This document shows positions 29,504 through 39,197 of a stretch of 64,000 nucleotides of DNA, one piece after another. Within the stretch, counting starts at the first letter, position 1. Each line of letters opens with the position of its first letter. Source of the stretch: DAIPJH01 sp036770365 (GTDB lineage: Bacteria > Pseudomonadota > Alphaproteobacteria > Rickettsiales > UBA998). The stretch covers positions 326,253 through 390,252 of the forward strand of contig DAIPJH010000001.1 in assembly GCA_036770365.1 (NCBI GenBank). The letters are read 5' to 3'. Both the position numbers and the translations under genes were made by a program. The notes under the pieces were generated by a model that was not told the DNA's origin, searched no databases, and was given only the letters and a program-made list of their open reading frames with translations.

Positions 29504-29640
29504 GTTTTAGCTCCGCGTCATTGCGAGGAGCGAATGCGACGCGGCAATCTAGTTATCTTGTCATTCCAGCGCAAGCTGGAATCTAGAGAATAGTTTGTCT
29601 GGATTGCTTCGTTCCTCGCAATGACGCGGAGCTAAAACCT
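29502..29640. repeat. Nested palindromic repeat between fadJ and fadD
   Basis: Arms of 33 bp (29502-29534 and 29608-29640) are inverted repeats with a single mismatch and contain CGTCATTGCGAGGAGCGAA, a sequence word widespread as a bacterial intergenic repeat. Inside lies a second palindrome, ATTCCAGC-GCAA-GCTGGAAT with TCTAG. It separates two convergent genes and can act as a bidirectional terminator. Confidence 0.85.
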
Positions 29641-29659
29641 AATACCTAAAACCTAACTA

Positions 29660-31309
29660 CTAACTCAGCATCTTCTTCAAAATCTTCCCAATCGGTGACT
29701 TCGGCAGGGCATCAAGATAGACAAACTCATGCGGCATGGCGTAGGCAGCGATGTGTTGTTTGAGGTGGTCTTTGAGTTCACGGTCGGTGGCAGTTTTGCC
29801 TTCGCGCAGTACGATAAAGGCTTTGGGGACTTGACCGCGCAAGTCATGAGGCGTACCGATGACAGCGGCTTCTAGAACGGCTTCATGCAGATAGAGGGCT
29901 TCTTCGATATTGCGGGGATAGACGTTATACCCGCCGGATAAAATCATCTCTTTTTTGCGGTCAACAATAAAGAAATACCCTTCTTCATCCATATACCCCA
30001 AATCACCCGTATGTAGGCGACCGTTTTTGAGAATTTTGGTGGTCTCTTCGGGTTTATTATAATAACCCTGCATCACTTGCGGCCCACGAATGCAGATTTC
30101 GCCGATCTCACCCTGCGGCAGCAGCGTAGCTTCATCATCCTTATCCACCACTTCCATGATGGTTGCGGGCAGAGGCAAGCCGATTGACCCCATTTTATTC
30201 ACTCCAAAAGGCGGGTTGCACGCCACCACAGGGGAACACTCAGACAAACCATACCCTTCAAACAAGATTGACCCTGTCATCTCTTCAAAGCGGCGTTTGA
30301 CTTCGAGTGGCAGCGGCGCACCACCTGAAATACACATTTTTAGCGAACTTAAATCATAGTTTTTTACCCGTGGATGCGCCAAAATCGCAGCAAACATGGT
30401 TGGCACTCCCGGCATGAGCGAGGGTCGGAATTTTTCGATGTCTTCTAGTAAAGATTTCAGCTCAAAGCGTGGGTGCATGATGATACGAAAGCCCGACGCC
30501 ACCGCAAAATTCAGCACAACCGTCATCGCAAATACATGAAAGAATGGCAGCACACCCATGATGGTTTCGTTGCCATCATGCGCCTTGGTGAACCACAAAC
30601 GACACTGACGAATATTCGACGTCAGATTGGCATGGGTCAACACCACGCCCTTCGGCACGCCTGTCGTGCCACCTGTATATTGCAACACCGCAATGTCTTT
30701 ATAAGGATCAATATCCGCAGTTTGCACCTGTGCAGGGTACTGCATCATCTTCGCAAAACTGATATGCGCATCATCATGAGGATAGTCTGCAATTTCTTTG
30801 GCTTTCAGCGTAGTGAAAAGTGCAGCTTTAGTGAGTGGCAAGGCTTCGCTCATCTCACCAACAATCACCCTTTTTAGGCAGGTCGTACCGATGAACGGCG
30901 TAAGCTTGGGATAGAGTGCCTTTAACGCGAGGGTGACTATCACTTCCGTGCCAGAATCTTCGATCTGATGCTGCAATTCATGGGTGGAATAAAGCGGATT
31001 GAAATTAACCACTGTCGCGCCAGCACGCAAAATACCGTAATAAGCGATAATATAATGAGGGCAGTTTGGCAAAAATACCCCCACTTTTGAGCCTTTGCCA
31101 ACCCCCATTTCATGCAAGCCCCGGGCAAAACGCTTTACCTTCTCAACAATCGTGCAATAGGTGAAGACTTTTCCTTTGAACTCCAAGCAAACATGTTCAG
31201 GATAGAGAGTGGCGGCACGATCAAGGCGTTCATGCAGCGCACCCACAGGAATCTCCTCATGCCAATCCACTCCCTCCGGATAATGCGCTAACCAAGAGAA
31301 TTCAACCAT
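29660..31309 (-). CDS. fadD: Long-chain acyl-CoA synthetase
   Basis: Adenylate-forming enzyme activating fatty acids for oxidation. The AMP-binding motif is TGGTTGVPKGVVLTH, followed by GYGLSECSPVVACNPPFG, the fatty-acid motif region GRLHTGDLGYMDEEGYFFIVDRKK cut into its typical blocks, and a C-terminal PKSPIGKILKK with the catalytic lysine. The ATG at 31309 was chosen because AGGTGG precedes it; a GTG three codons earlier overlaps that site. About 549 residues, normal for the family. A small lipoprotein gene lies 10 bp upstream on the same strand. Confidence 0.93.
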   Translation of the reverse strand: MVEFSWLAHYPEGVDWHEEIPVGALHERLDRAATLYPEHVCLEFKGKVFTYCTIVEKVKRFARGLHEMGVGKGSKVGVFLPNCPHYIIAYYGILRAGATVVNFNPLYSTHELQHQIEDSGTEVIVTLALKALYPKLTPFIGTTCLKRVIVGEMSEALPLTKAALFTTLKAKEIADYPHDDAHISFAKMMQYPAQVQTADIDPYKDIAVLQYTGGTTGVPKGVVLTHANLTSNIRQCRLWFTKAHDGNETIMGVLPFFHVFAMTVVLNFAVASGFRIIMHPRFELKSLLEDIEKFRPSLMPGVPTMFAAILAHPRVKNYDLSSLKMCISGGAPLPLEVKRRFEEMTGSILFEGYGLSECSPVVACNPPFGVNKMGSIGLPLPATIMEVVDKDDEATLLPQGEIGEICIRGPQVMQGYYNKPEETTKILKNGRLHTGDLGYMDEEGYFFIVDRKKEMILSGGYNVYPRNIEEALYLHEAVLEAAVIGTPHDLRGQVPKAFIVLREGKTATDRELKDHLKQHIAAYAMPHEFVYLDALPKSPIGKILKKMLS

Positions 31310-31318
31310 CGCCACCAC

Positions 31319-31588
31319 CTAAAACCGCGACCAATTAATACCCATTCCCACACGAGGATAATCATCATACGGCGCACGCAATGCTGCTTTTTCTTGTACG
31401 CGAATCTCACGCAGCTTTAAAATACAATTACCAAAATTCTCCGTATTTTCCTTAAACCCAAGGCGTACGCATTCTGTGTTATCTGCACGTTCTTGCGCTG
31501 CTTGTGCTGCTTTGCGCTCGGCAGGCGTCGCGCACGCGGCAAGTACCACGCACCCCCCTAATACTAAGATGTTTGTAATTGTTTTCAT
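31319..31588 (-). CDS. Small lipoprotein upstream of fadD
   Basis: An 89-residue protein with signal LVLGGCVVLAACATP and lipobox LAAC. The mature part has an Ala/Gln/Arg helix (AERKAAQAAQERADNTEC) and two further cysteines, then an arginine-rich helix. The ATG at 31588 is preceded by TTAAGG. No family is recognised. It is probably co-transcribed with fadD. Confidence 0.75.
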   Translation of the reverse strand: MKTITNILVLGGCVVLAACATPAERKAAQAAQERADNTECVRLGFKENTENFGNCILKLREIRVQEKAALRAPYDDYPRVGMGINWSRF

Positions 31589-31670
31589 GGTCAAACCTTA
31601 ACATTCATTCGATGATTTTTTGATAATTGCAGATTGCATCGTCGCTTACAATACCATATAACCGCTCCCC

Positions 31671-32681
31671 ATGACACAGATTGATACAGATATTGCGATT
31701 ATTGGTGCGGGTCCAGTGGGACTTTTTGCCGTGTTTGAAGCGGGCATGATGAAGATGCACACGCATGTAATTGATGCGCTGGATGAAATTGGCGGACAAT
31801 GTAGCGCACTTTACCCTGAAAAACCGATTTATGATATTCCGGGACATTCTTCTATCAACGCCGCCGAACTCATCCAACGCTTAGAAGAGCAAGCCGCACC
31901 GTTTAATCCAACCTATCATCTTAGACAGCGCGTTGAAAAACTTGAAAAAACAGATAATGGCTTTACGCTGACCACCTCGACTGGCACAAAAATTTCGGCT
32001 AAAGCGGTCATTATTGCTGCTGGCTGCGGAGCATTTGGACCAAACCGTCCACCGCTAGAAGGCTTAGAAGCCTATGAAGGTACAAGTGTGTTTTATATGG
32101 TACGCCGCAAAGAAGATTTTAGAGGTAAAAAGATTGTCATCGCTGGCGGTGGCGATTCTGCGGTAGATTGGACGATTGCGCTCGCGGATGTGGCAGAAAA
32201 AATCTATTTTGTGCATCGCCGCCCCAAATTCCGCGCTGCACCTGAATCTGTTTCTAAAATGGAAGCATTAGTCAACAAGGGTAAGGTTGTTGAAATGGTT
32301 GTGCCGTATCAACTGGTAGGGCTGGAAGGTCACAAAGGTCATCTTTCAGGCGTCAAGGTTGCCACGATGGAGGGCGAAGAAAAAACGCTTGAAGCGGATG
32401 TGTTACTGCCATTTTTTGGCTTGGCAATGGAGCTTGGCCCGATTGCCGATTGGGGTTTGGGGCTAGAGTTAAACCATATCCATGTGGACGCATCCACGTG
32501 TGAAACCAGCACCAAAGGTATCTTTGCGATTGGTGACATTGCAACATACAAAAACAAACTCAAGCTGATTTTATGTGGGTTTTCTGAAGCAGCAATGGCG
32601 GTACATGCTGCGCGTGACATTGTTTTTCCTGATACTGCTTATCACTTTGAATATTCGACAAGCAAGGGCGTTCCTGCTTAA
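31671..32681 (+). CDS. Ferredoxin/flavodoxin-NADP+ reductase, thioredoxin-reductase-like
   Basis: A 336-residue flavoprotein of the YumC-like FNR group. FAD-binding GAGPVGLFAVFEAG at the N-terminus, DEIGGQCSALYPEKPIYDIP, NADPH-binding IAGGGDSAVDWTIAL and a C-terminal GIFAIGDIA. The CxxC redox pair of true thioredoxin reductases is absent after the NADPH motif, which supports the ferredoxin reductase assignment. It transfers electrons between NADPH and ferredoxin or flavodoxin. It is divergent from the fadD lipoprotein gene. Confidence 0.9.
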   Translation: MTQIDTDIAIIGAGPVGLFAVFEAGMMKMHTHVIDALDEIGGQCSALYPEKPIYDIPGHSSINAAELIQRLEEQAAPFNPTYHLRQRVEKLEKTDNGFTLTTSTGTKISAKAVIIAAGCGAFGPNRPPLEGLEAYEGTSVFYMVRRKEDFRGKKIVIAGGGDSAVDWTIALADVAEKIYFVHRRPKFRAAPESVSKMEALVNKGKVVEMVVPYQLVGLEGHKGHLSGVKVATMEGEEKTLEADVLLPFFGLAMELGPIADWGLGLELNHIHVDASTCETSTKGIFAIGDIATYKNKLKLILCGFSEAAMAVHAARDIVFPDTAYHFEYSTSKGVPA

Positions 32682-32693
32682 ACAAAGCATTAT

Positions 32694-34226
32694 TTAGCGT
32701 GATATATCACGCTCGTCAAACGCGCCACCCGTTTTCTTCTGTGCAGCGTGCAACACACGCTCTCCCCAAGGAGATTTTTCTACTGTCGTAAATACCACAT
32801 CAACATCAGACGGCAATATAGCTTCCGCAAAATGCTTAAGCTGACGTAATTCCTTACAACTATTTTGGAAACTAAGTCCACGATACTCAGCTACATACGC
32901 ATCATTATCTTTCTCAATTTTATCCTTTTGCTGCTTGTCATGTTGCATACGCAAATATGCCTCTACAGACTCCAACACATTCGCTACATCACCCACGACA
33001 ACGGGTGGGCTTAAACGCAAATCAATACAAGGGCGCGTCGTCTCATGAATCATCTTTGACTTGACGCGAGTTCGCGTATCCATCCCCACATCACCATAGG
33101 TTTCTAATGCATCAACAAGTTGCTGTGTCTGTAACATCATCGTGGTTTTCAATGCTTTTGGTGCATGAATCCTAATGCCCTGCACATGACCATTTTCTAT
33201 TTTTAACCCTACACCGATACCCCATCGTTCGGATAACTCAGTATTAGGAAAAGGGCGACGATCAGATAGACCTAATGTGTGCGCATTGGTTTTTGCTTCA
33301 GTAAGCACCTCATCTAGATGAAACCCTAAGCGCAACTCATGTGCCGTCCTCAGATGAAGCTTTTTCGTTTCGATCTCATCTCCTTCCACCTGATAGTTTT
33401 CAGAAATATTTAATAGCTGTGTTGAAAAGCGAAAAGCGGTATCTTCTACTGCACGTAATATTTTATTTGGAAGCACACCATCTTCACAGGCAACCACCAC
33501 ATCGCGTGCCTTAGCTAAAAATACTTTCAGCTTTTTATTATCCAACGCACTACTAACCATCACATCTTCAATAATAGAAGCGGCTTGATCAGCAATTTTG
33601 AGCTGTTTTTCTTTCTCACCTGACTTGCGCATTTTATTGACTTGAAAAAACCGTTTTCCTTCAGGCATCAATTTCGGATTTGTGACATGCGCTACTAACT
33701 CAACAGTCTTCTCAATTTTTTCATTGGGGAGTGCTTCATCATGAAAACACGGGTTTATTCTTGAAATAGCCAAGAATTTGACCTTCAACGCAGCAGCAAG
33801 CGTATCTGGTCGAAAAAGATGACCATTATCATCCCTGCAATCTTCCATCATATCATGTGAAAACGCTGCGGCGAGCATCACATCATCCTTAATCCCTGCT
33901 GACCTTAACAAATAATGCACCATATTCAGATGCACGGAATAATCATAATCCTTAGGGATCACCAAAAAATGTCCATCTTCTGATCCAAATTCTGACTTTA
34001 TTCTTTGTACCGCCTCAGGGTCAGCCTTTTTAAATAATTCTTGCACAATGGCGTCATTTAACGCCCATTCGACTTTTTTCTTGCGTGGGTCAAGATGTCG
34101 TTCAATGGCAAGCTGGTAAGCAGCCGTCTCCAGCGCACCCATATCCTGCGGTGGATTGGTGAATCCTTCCAATGGATTATCGGTTAGCTTTTGTTCAAGC
34201 TCAAGAAATGTTAATGCCCCCACCAC
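32694..34226 (-). CDS. HD-domain protein resembling SpoT hydrolase domain
   Basis: About 510 residues with an HD-type metal site in the N-terminal third: a first His in HLNMVHYLLRSAG, the HD pair in AAFSHDMMEDC, and a later KQLKIADQAASIIEDV, which matches the K-x-A-D motif of RelA/SpoT hydrolases. No synthetase, TGS or ACT domain is evident. The C-terminal half (from about 250) is unassigned. It may hydrolyse (p)ppGpp or a related nucleotide, but the assignment rests on motifs only. Starts TTG 34229 and GTG 34226/34223 are all possible; GTG 34226 sits best behind AAGGG. Confidence 0.6.
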   Translation of the reverse strand: MVGALTFLELEQKLTDNPLEGFTNPPQDMGALETAAYQLAIERHLDPRKKKVEWALNDAIVQELFKKADPEAVQRIKSEFGSEDGHFLVIPKDYDYSVHLNMVHYLLRSAGIKDDVMLAAAFSHDMMEDCRDDNGHLFRPDTLAAALKVKFLAISRINPCFHDEALPNEKIEKTVELVAHVTNPKLMPEGKRFFQVNKMRKSGEKEKQLKIADQAASIIEDVMVSSALDNKKLKVFLAKARDVVVACEDGVLPNKILRAVEDTAFRFSTQLLNISENYQVEGDEIETKKLHLRTAHELRLGFHLDEVLTEAKTNAHTLGLSDRRPFPNTELSERWGIGVGLKIENGHVQGIRIHAPKALKTTMMLQTQQLVDALETYGDVGMDTRTRVKSKMIHETTRPCIDLRLSPPVVVGDVANVLESVEAYLRMQHDKQQKDKIEKDNDAYVAEYRGLSFQNSCKELRQLKHFAEAILPSDVDVVFTTVEKSPWGERVLHAAQKKTGGAFDERDISR

Positions 34227-34375
34227 CAATCGCCCTTATGAGTTGTGTAGTCAGTGTACCATACACACGTTAAAAACAATATGAATTTTAGATGACATTT
34301 TTGCTCGGGAATGGATGCTACTTGCGAATCATGATGAAAACGGTTACATCAGGCATTCTCAAGAAAAGGATTTTT

Positions 34376-35269
34376 ATGACCGCAACGCTCATTGATGGCA
34401 AAGCATTTGCCGCACAACTTCGATCTCACGTGGCAGATGCTACCGCAGAAGTCAAAACCAAACATAAGCTCACACCCGGTTTGGCGGTAGTACTAGTAGG
34501 AGAAGATCCTGCATCTGAGGTGTATGTGCGTAATAAAAATAAAATGACGGTTGAAGTAGGTATGAACTCCTATGAACACAAACTTCCGGCAAATAGCTCT
34601 CGCGAGGAAATTCTTGCACTTATACAAAAACTTAATGCAGATGATGCAGTAGATGGGATTTTAGTGCAGCTACCACTGCCACGCAAAGAAGATGAATCCA
34701 TTGTCATTAATACGATTGACCCAACAAAAGATGTCGATGGTTTTCACGCGATCAATACAGGTAAATTAGCCATGGGTGAAAAGGGCTTAGTACCCTGCAC
34801 ACCGCTAGGCTGTTTGATGTTACTCAAGAACCATCTTGGTAATTTATCAGGACTAAATGCGGTGGTTGTGGGTCGGTCTAATATTGTGGGAAAACCGATG
34901 GCAGCCTTGCTACTCAACGAAAACTGTACTGTAACAATTGTCCATTCTAAAACTAAATTCATCAAAGACGCCACTCGCCGTGCTGATATTTTAGTTGCCG
35001 CGATTGGTAAACCTGAGATGATTGATGGCGACTGGTTAGAAGCAGACGCAGTGATTATTGATGTCGGTATTAACCGCATCACAGATGCAGACGGCAAACA
35101 TAAACTCGTAGGTGACGTCAATTTTGAAGAAGCAATGGAAATCGCATCAGCTGTAACCCCTGTACCAGGTGGTGTAGGGCCAATGACGATTGCCTGCTTG
35201 CTATTCAATACGTTAAAAGCCGCGTGTGCGCGCAAAAACATCCCGTTTGCGCTTGAGCATCTTGTGTAA
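34376..35269 (+). CDS. folD: Methylenetetrahydrofolate dehydrogenase/cyclohydrolase
   Basis: Bifunctional folate one-carbon enzyme. Recognised by LVGEDPASEVYVRNKNK, the catalytic VDGILVQLPLP, KDVDGFHAINTGKL, NADP-binding VVGRSNIVGKPMAALL and the C-terminal TPVPGGVGPMTIACL. The start at ATG 34376 (MTATLIDGKAFA) matches the family N-terminus and is preceded by AAAAGGA; the longer frame is not needed. 297 residues. Confidence 0.96.
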   Translation: MTATLIDGKAFAAQLRSHVADATAEVKTKHKLTPGLAVVLVGEDPASEVYVRNKNKMTVEVGMNSYEHKLPANSSREEILALIQKLNADDAVDGILVQLPLPRKEDESIVINTIDPTKDVDGFHAINTGKLAMGEKGLVPCTPLGCLMLLKNHLGNLSGLNAVVVGRSNIVGKPMAALLLNENCTVTIVHSKTKFIKDATRRADILVAAIGKPEMIDGDWLEADAVIIDVGINRITDADGKHKLVGDVNFEEAMEIASAVTPVPGGVGPMTIACLLFNTLKAACARKNIPFALEHLV

Positions 35270-35274
35270 TTGTC

Positions 35275-35304
35275 TTGTCACGCCAACACATGTTGGCATG
35301 ACAA
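35275..35304. repeat. Hairpin between folD and TSUP gene
   Basis: TTGTCACGCCAACA-CA-TGTTGGCATGACAA, 14-bp arms with one G:T-type mismatch. It resembles the other palindromic repeats with CTTGTCA and may weaken readthrough. Confidence 0.75.
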
Positions 35305-35320
35305 TCAAAAAAGCAAATTT

Positions 35321-36112
35321 ATGAACATAAGCTATTTATCTCAAACCCTTACACTTACTCAAGCCGTCATGCTATTTTTTGCGGCAATGTTAGCTGCTGG
35401 GATTAATGCCGTCGCGGGCGGCGGGACGTTTATTGCGTTTCCAGCATTACTCTCCACTGGTATTTCCTCGCTGGTTGCCAACGCGACCTGCACGGTGGCT
35501 GTCTGGCCTGGATCAATTGCCAGCACGGCGGGTTACTTCAAAAACCTAGCAAAATATAAACATCACTTACCTTATTTAGGTACGTTGGGCTTGCTGGGCG
35601 GATGGCTTGGTGCGGAAGTTTTACTACACACCCCTGAATATCGCTTTGATGCAATTTTACCCTATTTAATGCTCACTGCTACTTTGCTTTTTAGCTTTGG
35701 CAAGCGCATCACAGGCTGGACAAGCCGTTATTTTGATGCGCATAGCTCAGGCGAAAAACTACGCAAAATGCTTGCTTGTTTACTAATGTTTCTGATCGCC
35801 ATTTACGGCGGATTTTTTGGTGCAGGTATTGGTATTTTAATGCTAGCGATGATGCAGTGCATGGGCATGCACAATATTCATGAGATGAATGCACTGAAAA
35901 CAACGCTTGGTATCACCATCAACGGCACTGCCTTTGTCACGTTTATCTGCTCTGGCATCGTCGCATGGCCACAAGCTAGCGTGATGATTGTTGGCGCGCT
36001 TATCGGAGGATACGGCGCAGCGCGTATCGCCCTCAAAATCCCTCAAACTATGATTCGCGCCTTCGTTATTTGCTTCGCAACGTCCCTAACCCTCTACTTC
36101 TTCCTTAAATAA
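35321..36112 (+). CDS. TSUP (TauE/SafE) family permease
   Basis: A 263-residue membrane protein with about eight hydrophobic segments and the duplicated family motif, seen in AMLAAGINAVAGGGTFIAFPALL and again in AIYGGFFGAGIGILMLAMM. The family exports sulfite or organosulfur/oxyanion compounds; the substrate here is unknown. The ATG at 35321 (MNISYLSQTLT) was chosen; a longer frame through the hairpin would add a non-family extension. Confidence 0.87.
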   Translation: MNISYLSQTLTLTQAVMLFFAAMLAAGINAVAGGGTFIAFPALLSTGISSLVANATCTVAVWPGSIASTAGYFKNLAKYKHHLPYLGTLGLLGGWLGAEVLLHTPEYRFDAILPYLMLTATLLFSFGKRITGWTSRYFDAHSSGEKLRKMLACLLMFLIAIYGGFFGAGIGILMLAMMQCMGMHNIHEMNALKTTLGITINGTAFVTFICSGIVAWPQASVMIVGALIGGYGAARIALKIPQTMIRAFVICFATSLTLYFFLK

Positions 36113-36255
36113 CACATTAAATTATATTAATATTTTAGCCTTTTCTCACCGCAGCGCAGCATCGATTTTTCTTGCGTATATTAGAGGTTTTGCATACGCT
36201 ATAGCTAAGTTGTGCAATCCGCATAACGAAACAAGAACAATCAACGAGGCGTATC

Positions 36256-38244
36256 ATGTCTCACGCACCCTTCACATCCCCCATCTATCCTGTCCCCACC
36301 TCTTTCGCACAGAACGCCCATATTGACTGGGAAAAATACCAAACACTGTATAAGCATTCAATCAATGATCCGACCAGCTTTTGGGCGGAGCAGGCGCAAT
36401 CCTTGTTATGGCATGAAAAATGGCACACCGTGTGCGACAGTTCTTTTACCAAAGAAGATTTACATATTCGCTGGTTTGATGGCGGAAAGCTTAATATTTC
36501 TGAGAATTGTTTGGATAGACATTTAGCCAGCAAAGGCGACACATTAGCAATCATCTGGGAGGCAGATGACCCCAACACGCCGTCGCGTACCCTCACCTAC
36601 CGTACACTACATCATGAAGTTTGTAAGACAGCGAACATGCTACGTGCGCAGGGCGTACAATCAGGCGATCGCGTCACACTCTATATGCCGATGATTCCCG
36701 AGGCCGCGATTGCAATGCTCGCTATTGCACGCATTGGCGCAGTCCATTCGGTGGTTTTTGGTGGTTTTTCTGCGCATTCACTCCGTGGGCGTATTGATGA
36801 CTCCAACAGCCGTATTGTCATCACCGCTGACTGGGGACGACGTGGTGGCAAAACCATCCCGATGAAAACCACCGTTGATGAAGCAATAGAAGGCACAAAA
36901 GTTGAAAAAGTTATTGTTGTTCAACATACAGGTGCAGATGTTGCTTGGAATAATACACGTGACGTCTGGTGGCACGAAGCGATTTTACCCATGAGTGCAG
37001 ATTGTCCTGCCGCATCATTTGACTCCGAACACCCTTTATTTATTCTCTATACTTCAGGCTCAACGGGTACGCCCAAAGGACTACTCCACACCTCTGCTGG
37101 CTATCTGCTCTACGCGATGATGACCTTCAAATACGTCTTTGATTACCATGACAGTGAGGTATTTTGGTGTACTGCGGATGTTGGCTGGATTACGGGACAT
37201 TCTTACTGCGTGTACGGTCCACTCGCAGCAGGAGCAACCACCCTCCTTTTTGAAGGCATCCCGACCTATCCCAATGCCTCACGCTTTTGGGAGGTCGTCG
37301 ATAAACATCAGGTTGCAAGTTTCTATACCGCCCCCACCGCAATTCGTATGTTGATGCGCGAGGGCGATGATTTTGTTACTCGAACATCCCGCAGCTCGTT
37401 GCGTGTGCTTGGTTCTGTGGGTGAACCCATCAACCCTGAAGCGTGGAAATGGTATCATGACATCATTGGTGGCGGACATTGCCAAGTGGTGGATACATGG
37501 TGGCAAACTGAAACAGGCGGCCATATGATTACTGCCCTACCTGGTGCGACCCCCGCCAAACCCGGTTCAGCATCTTTACCGTTTTTTGGCATTCAGCCCG
37601 TCTTGCTCGATGATGAACAATTAGAACGCGAAGGACTATATAATGACCGTGCGCTATGCATACGCCGCGCATGGCCAGGTATGGCGCGTACGATTTGGGG
37701 TGATCATCACCGCTTTTATGAAACCTATTTTGCGCGCTTTCCGAATTTTTACTTCTCGGGCGATGCATGTAGGCGCGACCACGACGGCTATTACTGGATT
37801 ATCGGACGGATAGATGATGTCATCAACGTTTCGGGTCACCGCATCGGCACGGCAGAAGTTGAATCCGCGCTCGTCGGCGTTGCAGGAGTGACTGAAGCCG
37901 CCGTCGTGGGTTTCCCGCATGAAATTAAGGGTGAAGGCATTTATGCCTATGTTACCTTGAACCACGATGTTCGCGTAGAAACACCTGCACAGTTAGAAGA
38001 TTTACGCAAAGCACTCAACGCACATGTGCGCTCAGAAATTGGCGCGCTAGCAACATTAGAGGTCGTGCAAGTTGCCCCTGCACTGCCCAAAACCCGTTCA
38101 GGGAAAATCATGCGCCGTATTCTACGCAAAATCGCTTCAGGTGAAATCGCTACCGCGGAGGACATCCACAAGCTCGGTGATATTTCTACTTTGCTTGATC
38201 CAAGCGTAGTCGACATACTAGTAGCAGGAAAGGCATCATCCTGA
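36256..38244 (+). CDS. acs: Acetyl-coenzyme A synthetase
   Basis: Activates acetate to acetyl-CoA through an acetyl-adenylate. P-loop-like YTSGSTGTPKGLLHT, the acetate-pocket region FWCTADVGWITGHSYCVYGP, WWQTETGG, hinge motif RIDDVINVSGHRIGTAEVES and the C-terminal acetylation site PKTRSGKIMRRILRKIA. 662 residues, normal length. The lysine in RSGKIMRR is the residue controlled by reversible acetylation in other bacteria. It stands alone with a 140-bp upstream gap. Confidence 0.96.
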   Translation: MSHAPFTSPIYPVPTSFAQNAHIDWEKYQTLYKHSINDPTSFWAEQAQSLLWHEKWHTVCDSSFTKEDLHIRWFDGGKLNISENCLDRHLASKGDTLAIIWEADDPNTPSRTLTYRTLHHEVCKTANMLRAQGVQSGDRVTLYMPMIPEAAIAMLAIARIGAVHSVVFGGFSAHSLRGRIDDSNSRIVITADWGRRGGKTIPMKTTVDEAIEGTKVEKVIVVQHTGADVAWNNTRDVWWHEAILPMSADCPAASFDSEHPLFILYTSGSTGTPKGLLHTSAGYLLYAMMTFKYVFDYHDSEVFWCTADVGWITGHSYCVYGPLAAGATTLLFEGIPTYPNASRFWEVVDKHQVASFYTAPTAIRMLMREGDDFVTRTSRSSLRVLGSVGEPINPEAWKWYHDIIGGGHCQVVDTWWQTETGGHMITALPGATPAKPGSASLPFFGIQPVLLDDEQLEREGLYNDRALCIRRAWPGMARTIWGDHHRFYETYFARFPNFYFSGDACRRDHDGYYWIIGRIDDVINVSGHRIGTAEVESALVGVAGVTEAAVVGFPHEIKGEGIYAYVTLNHDVRVETPAQLEDLRKALNAHVRSEIGALATLEVVQVAPALPKTRSGKIMRRILRKIASGEIATAEDIHKLGDISTLLDPSVVDILVAGKASS

Positions 38245-38364
38245 CACATTGTCACAAAAGCTTCACACGCCTTAACTAGCCTTAACCTATCGAATATGGT
38301 ACAAATATGCTGGGGTTCTGCTGTGCGGAGTCTTTCGTTATATTCATAAAAAGGCAATATAAAA

Positions 38365-39192
38365 ATGAGTGAACAAGCTGCAAATACTCTCAATGAACTA
38401 GAAAACCCAAGCAGACGCCGTGCTTTACGTACGGGAGTGGGTGTTGCCGCAGCCACAATACTACCAACAACAACTGTTACGGATGCCGAGGCCGCCACAC
38501 GCATCACTTCTTTGAATGATTTATATGCATTTCTGGACTCCAGTAATTTTACAGATGATACCCATCAACCTGATGCTGCGCATAAAGCAAGTGATGCCAT
38601 TAAAAAGAAAATTCAATCTGTAGAAAACAACACCAAGCAAAAACCTGTTATCATGGTTTCATTTACCTATGCAGGATGTGTGGACGGCATGTGTCAAACC
38701 ACCTTCATGAATACTGCACACATTATGGACAAGTGCAGAAGAGATCCTAGCTTACCTCCCGTCATGCACATCACCATAGATATTACGGCGCAGAACGCTG
38801 GTGGTTTAAAAAAAGAACTATTAGAACACACAGCGCGCTTCAATATAGACAAAAAATTTATCGATCAACACACTGTCGTTATTTCACCACCCCTTAATCG
38901 CTCAGAAATAACACTAGACCTCAATGATTCCATCAAAACTGGCCGAAGTCTTCAATCCCAACTATCGCTTTTAGTGACCGGATTCGCAAGAAAAATTGAT
39001 AGACCAGACATTAATAAAGTCATGGTTGCTATTGCACATTCATCTGGACTCAAATTCTTTGACCCTAATGGCAATGTACTCATGGATAACAAAAATCAAT
39101 ATACTGTCATATCAACAGATGTCAGTGCCATTGATGACTCTATCAAAGCAATTAGGCAAGCTACAAACGTCGCCAAAGGCACAGGACGGTAA
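38365..39192 (+). CDS. Tat-exported Sco1/SenC-like protein
   Basis: A 275-residue protein with a twin-arginine signal (SRRRALRTGVGVAAATIL). After it comes a thioredoxin-like segment PVIMVSFTYAGCVDGMCQTT, which has the position and flanking pattern of the copper-binding motif of Sco1/SenC proteins, but with C-x4-C (Cys105, Cys110) instead of C-x3-C. A late DPNGNVLMD also fits Sco family structure. The expected histidine ligand is not clearly identifiable. The neighbour encodes a membrane protein with HLHP-type motifs, so metal handling, probably copper, is suggested. Confidence 0.6.
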   Translation: MSEQAANTLNELENPSRRRALRTGVGVAAATILPTTTVTDAEAATRITSLNDLYAFLDSSNFTDDTHQPDAAHKASDAIKKKIQSVENNTKQKPVIMVSFTYAGCVDGMCQTTFMNTAHIMDKCRRDPSLPPVMHITIDITAQNAGGLKKELLEHTARFNIDKKFIDQHTVVISPPLNRSEITLDLNDSIKTGRSLQSQLSLLVTGFARKIDRPDINKVMVAIAHSSGLKFFDPNGNVLMDNKNQYTVISTDVSAIDDSIKAIRQATNVAKGTGR

Positions 39193-39197
39193 CAAGG

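Noticed and set aside
31671..32681. Thioredoxin reductase
   Set aside because: The redox-active CxxC pair after the NADPH motif is missing, which fits a ferredoxin-NADP reductase better.
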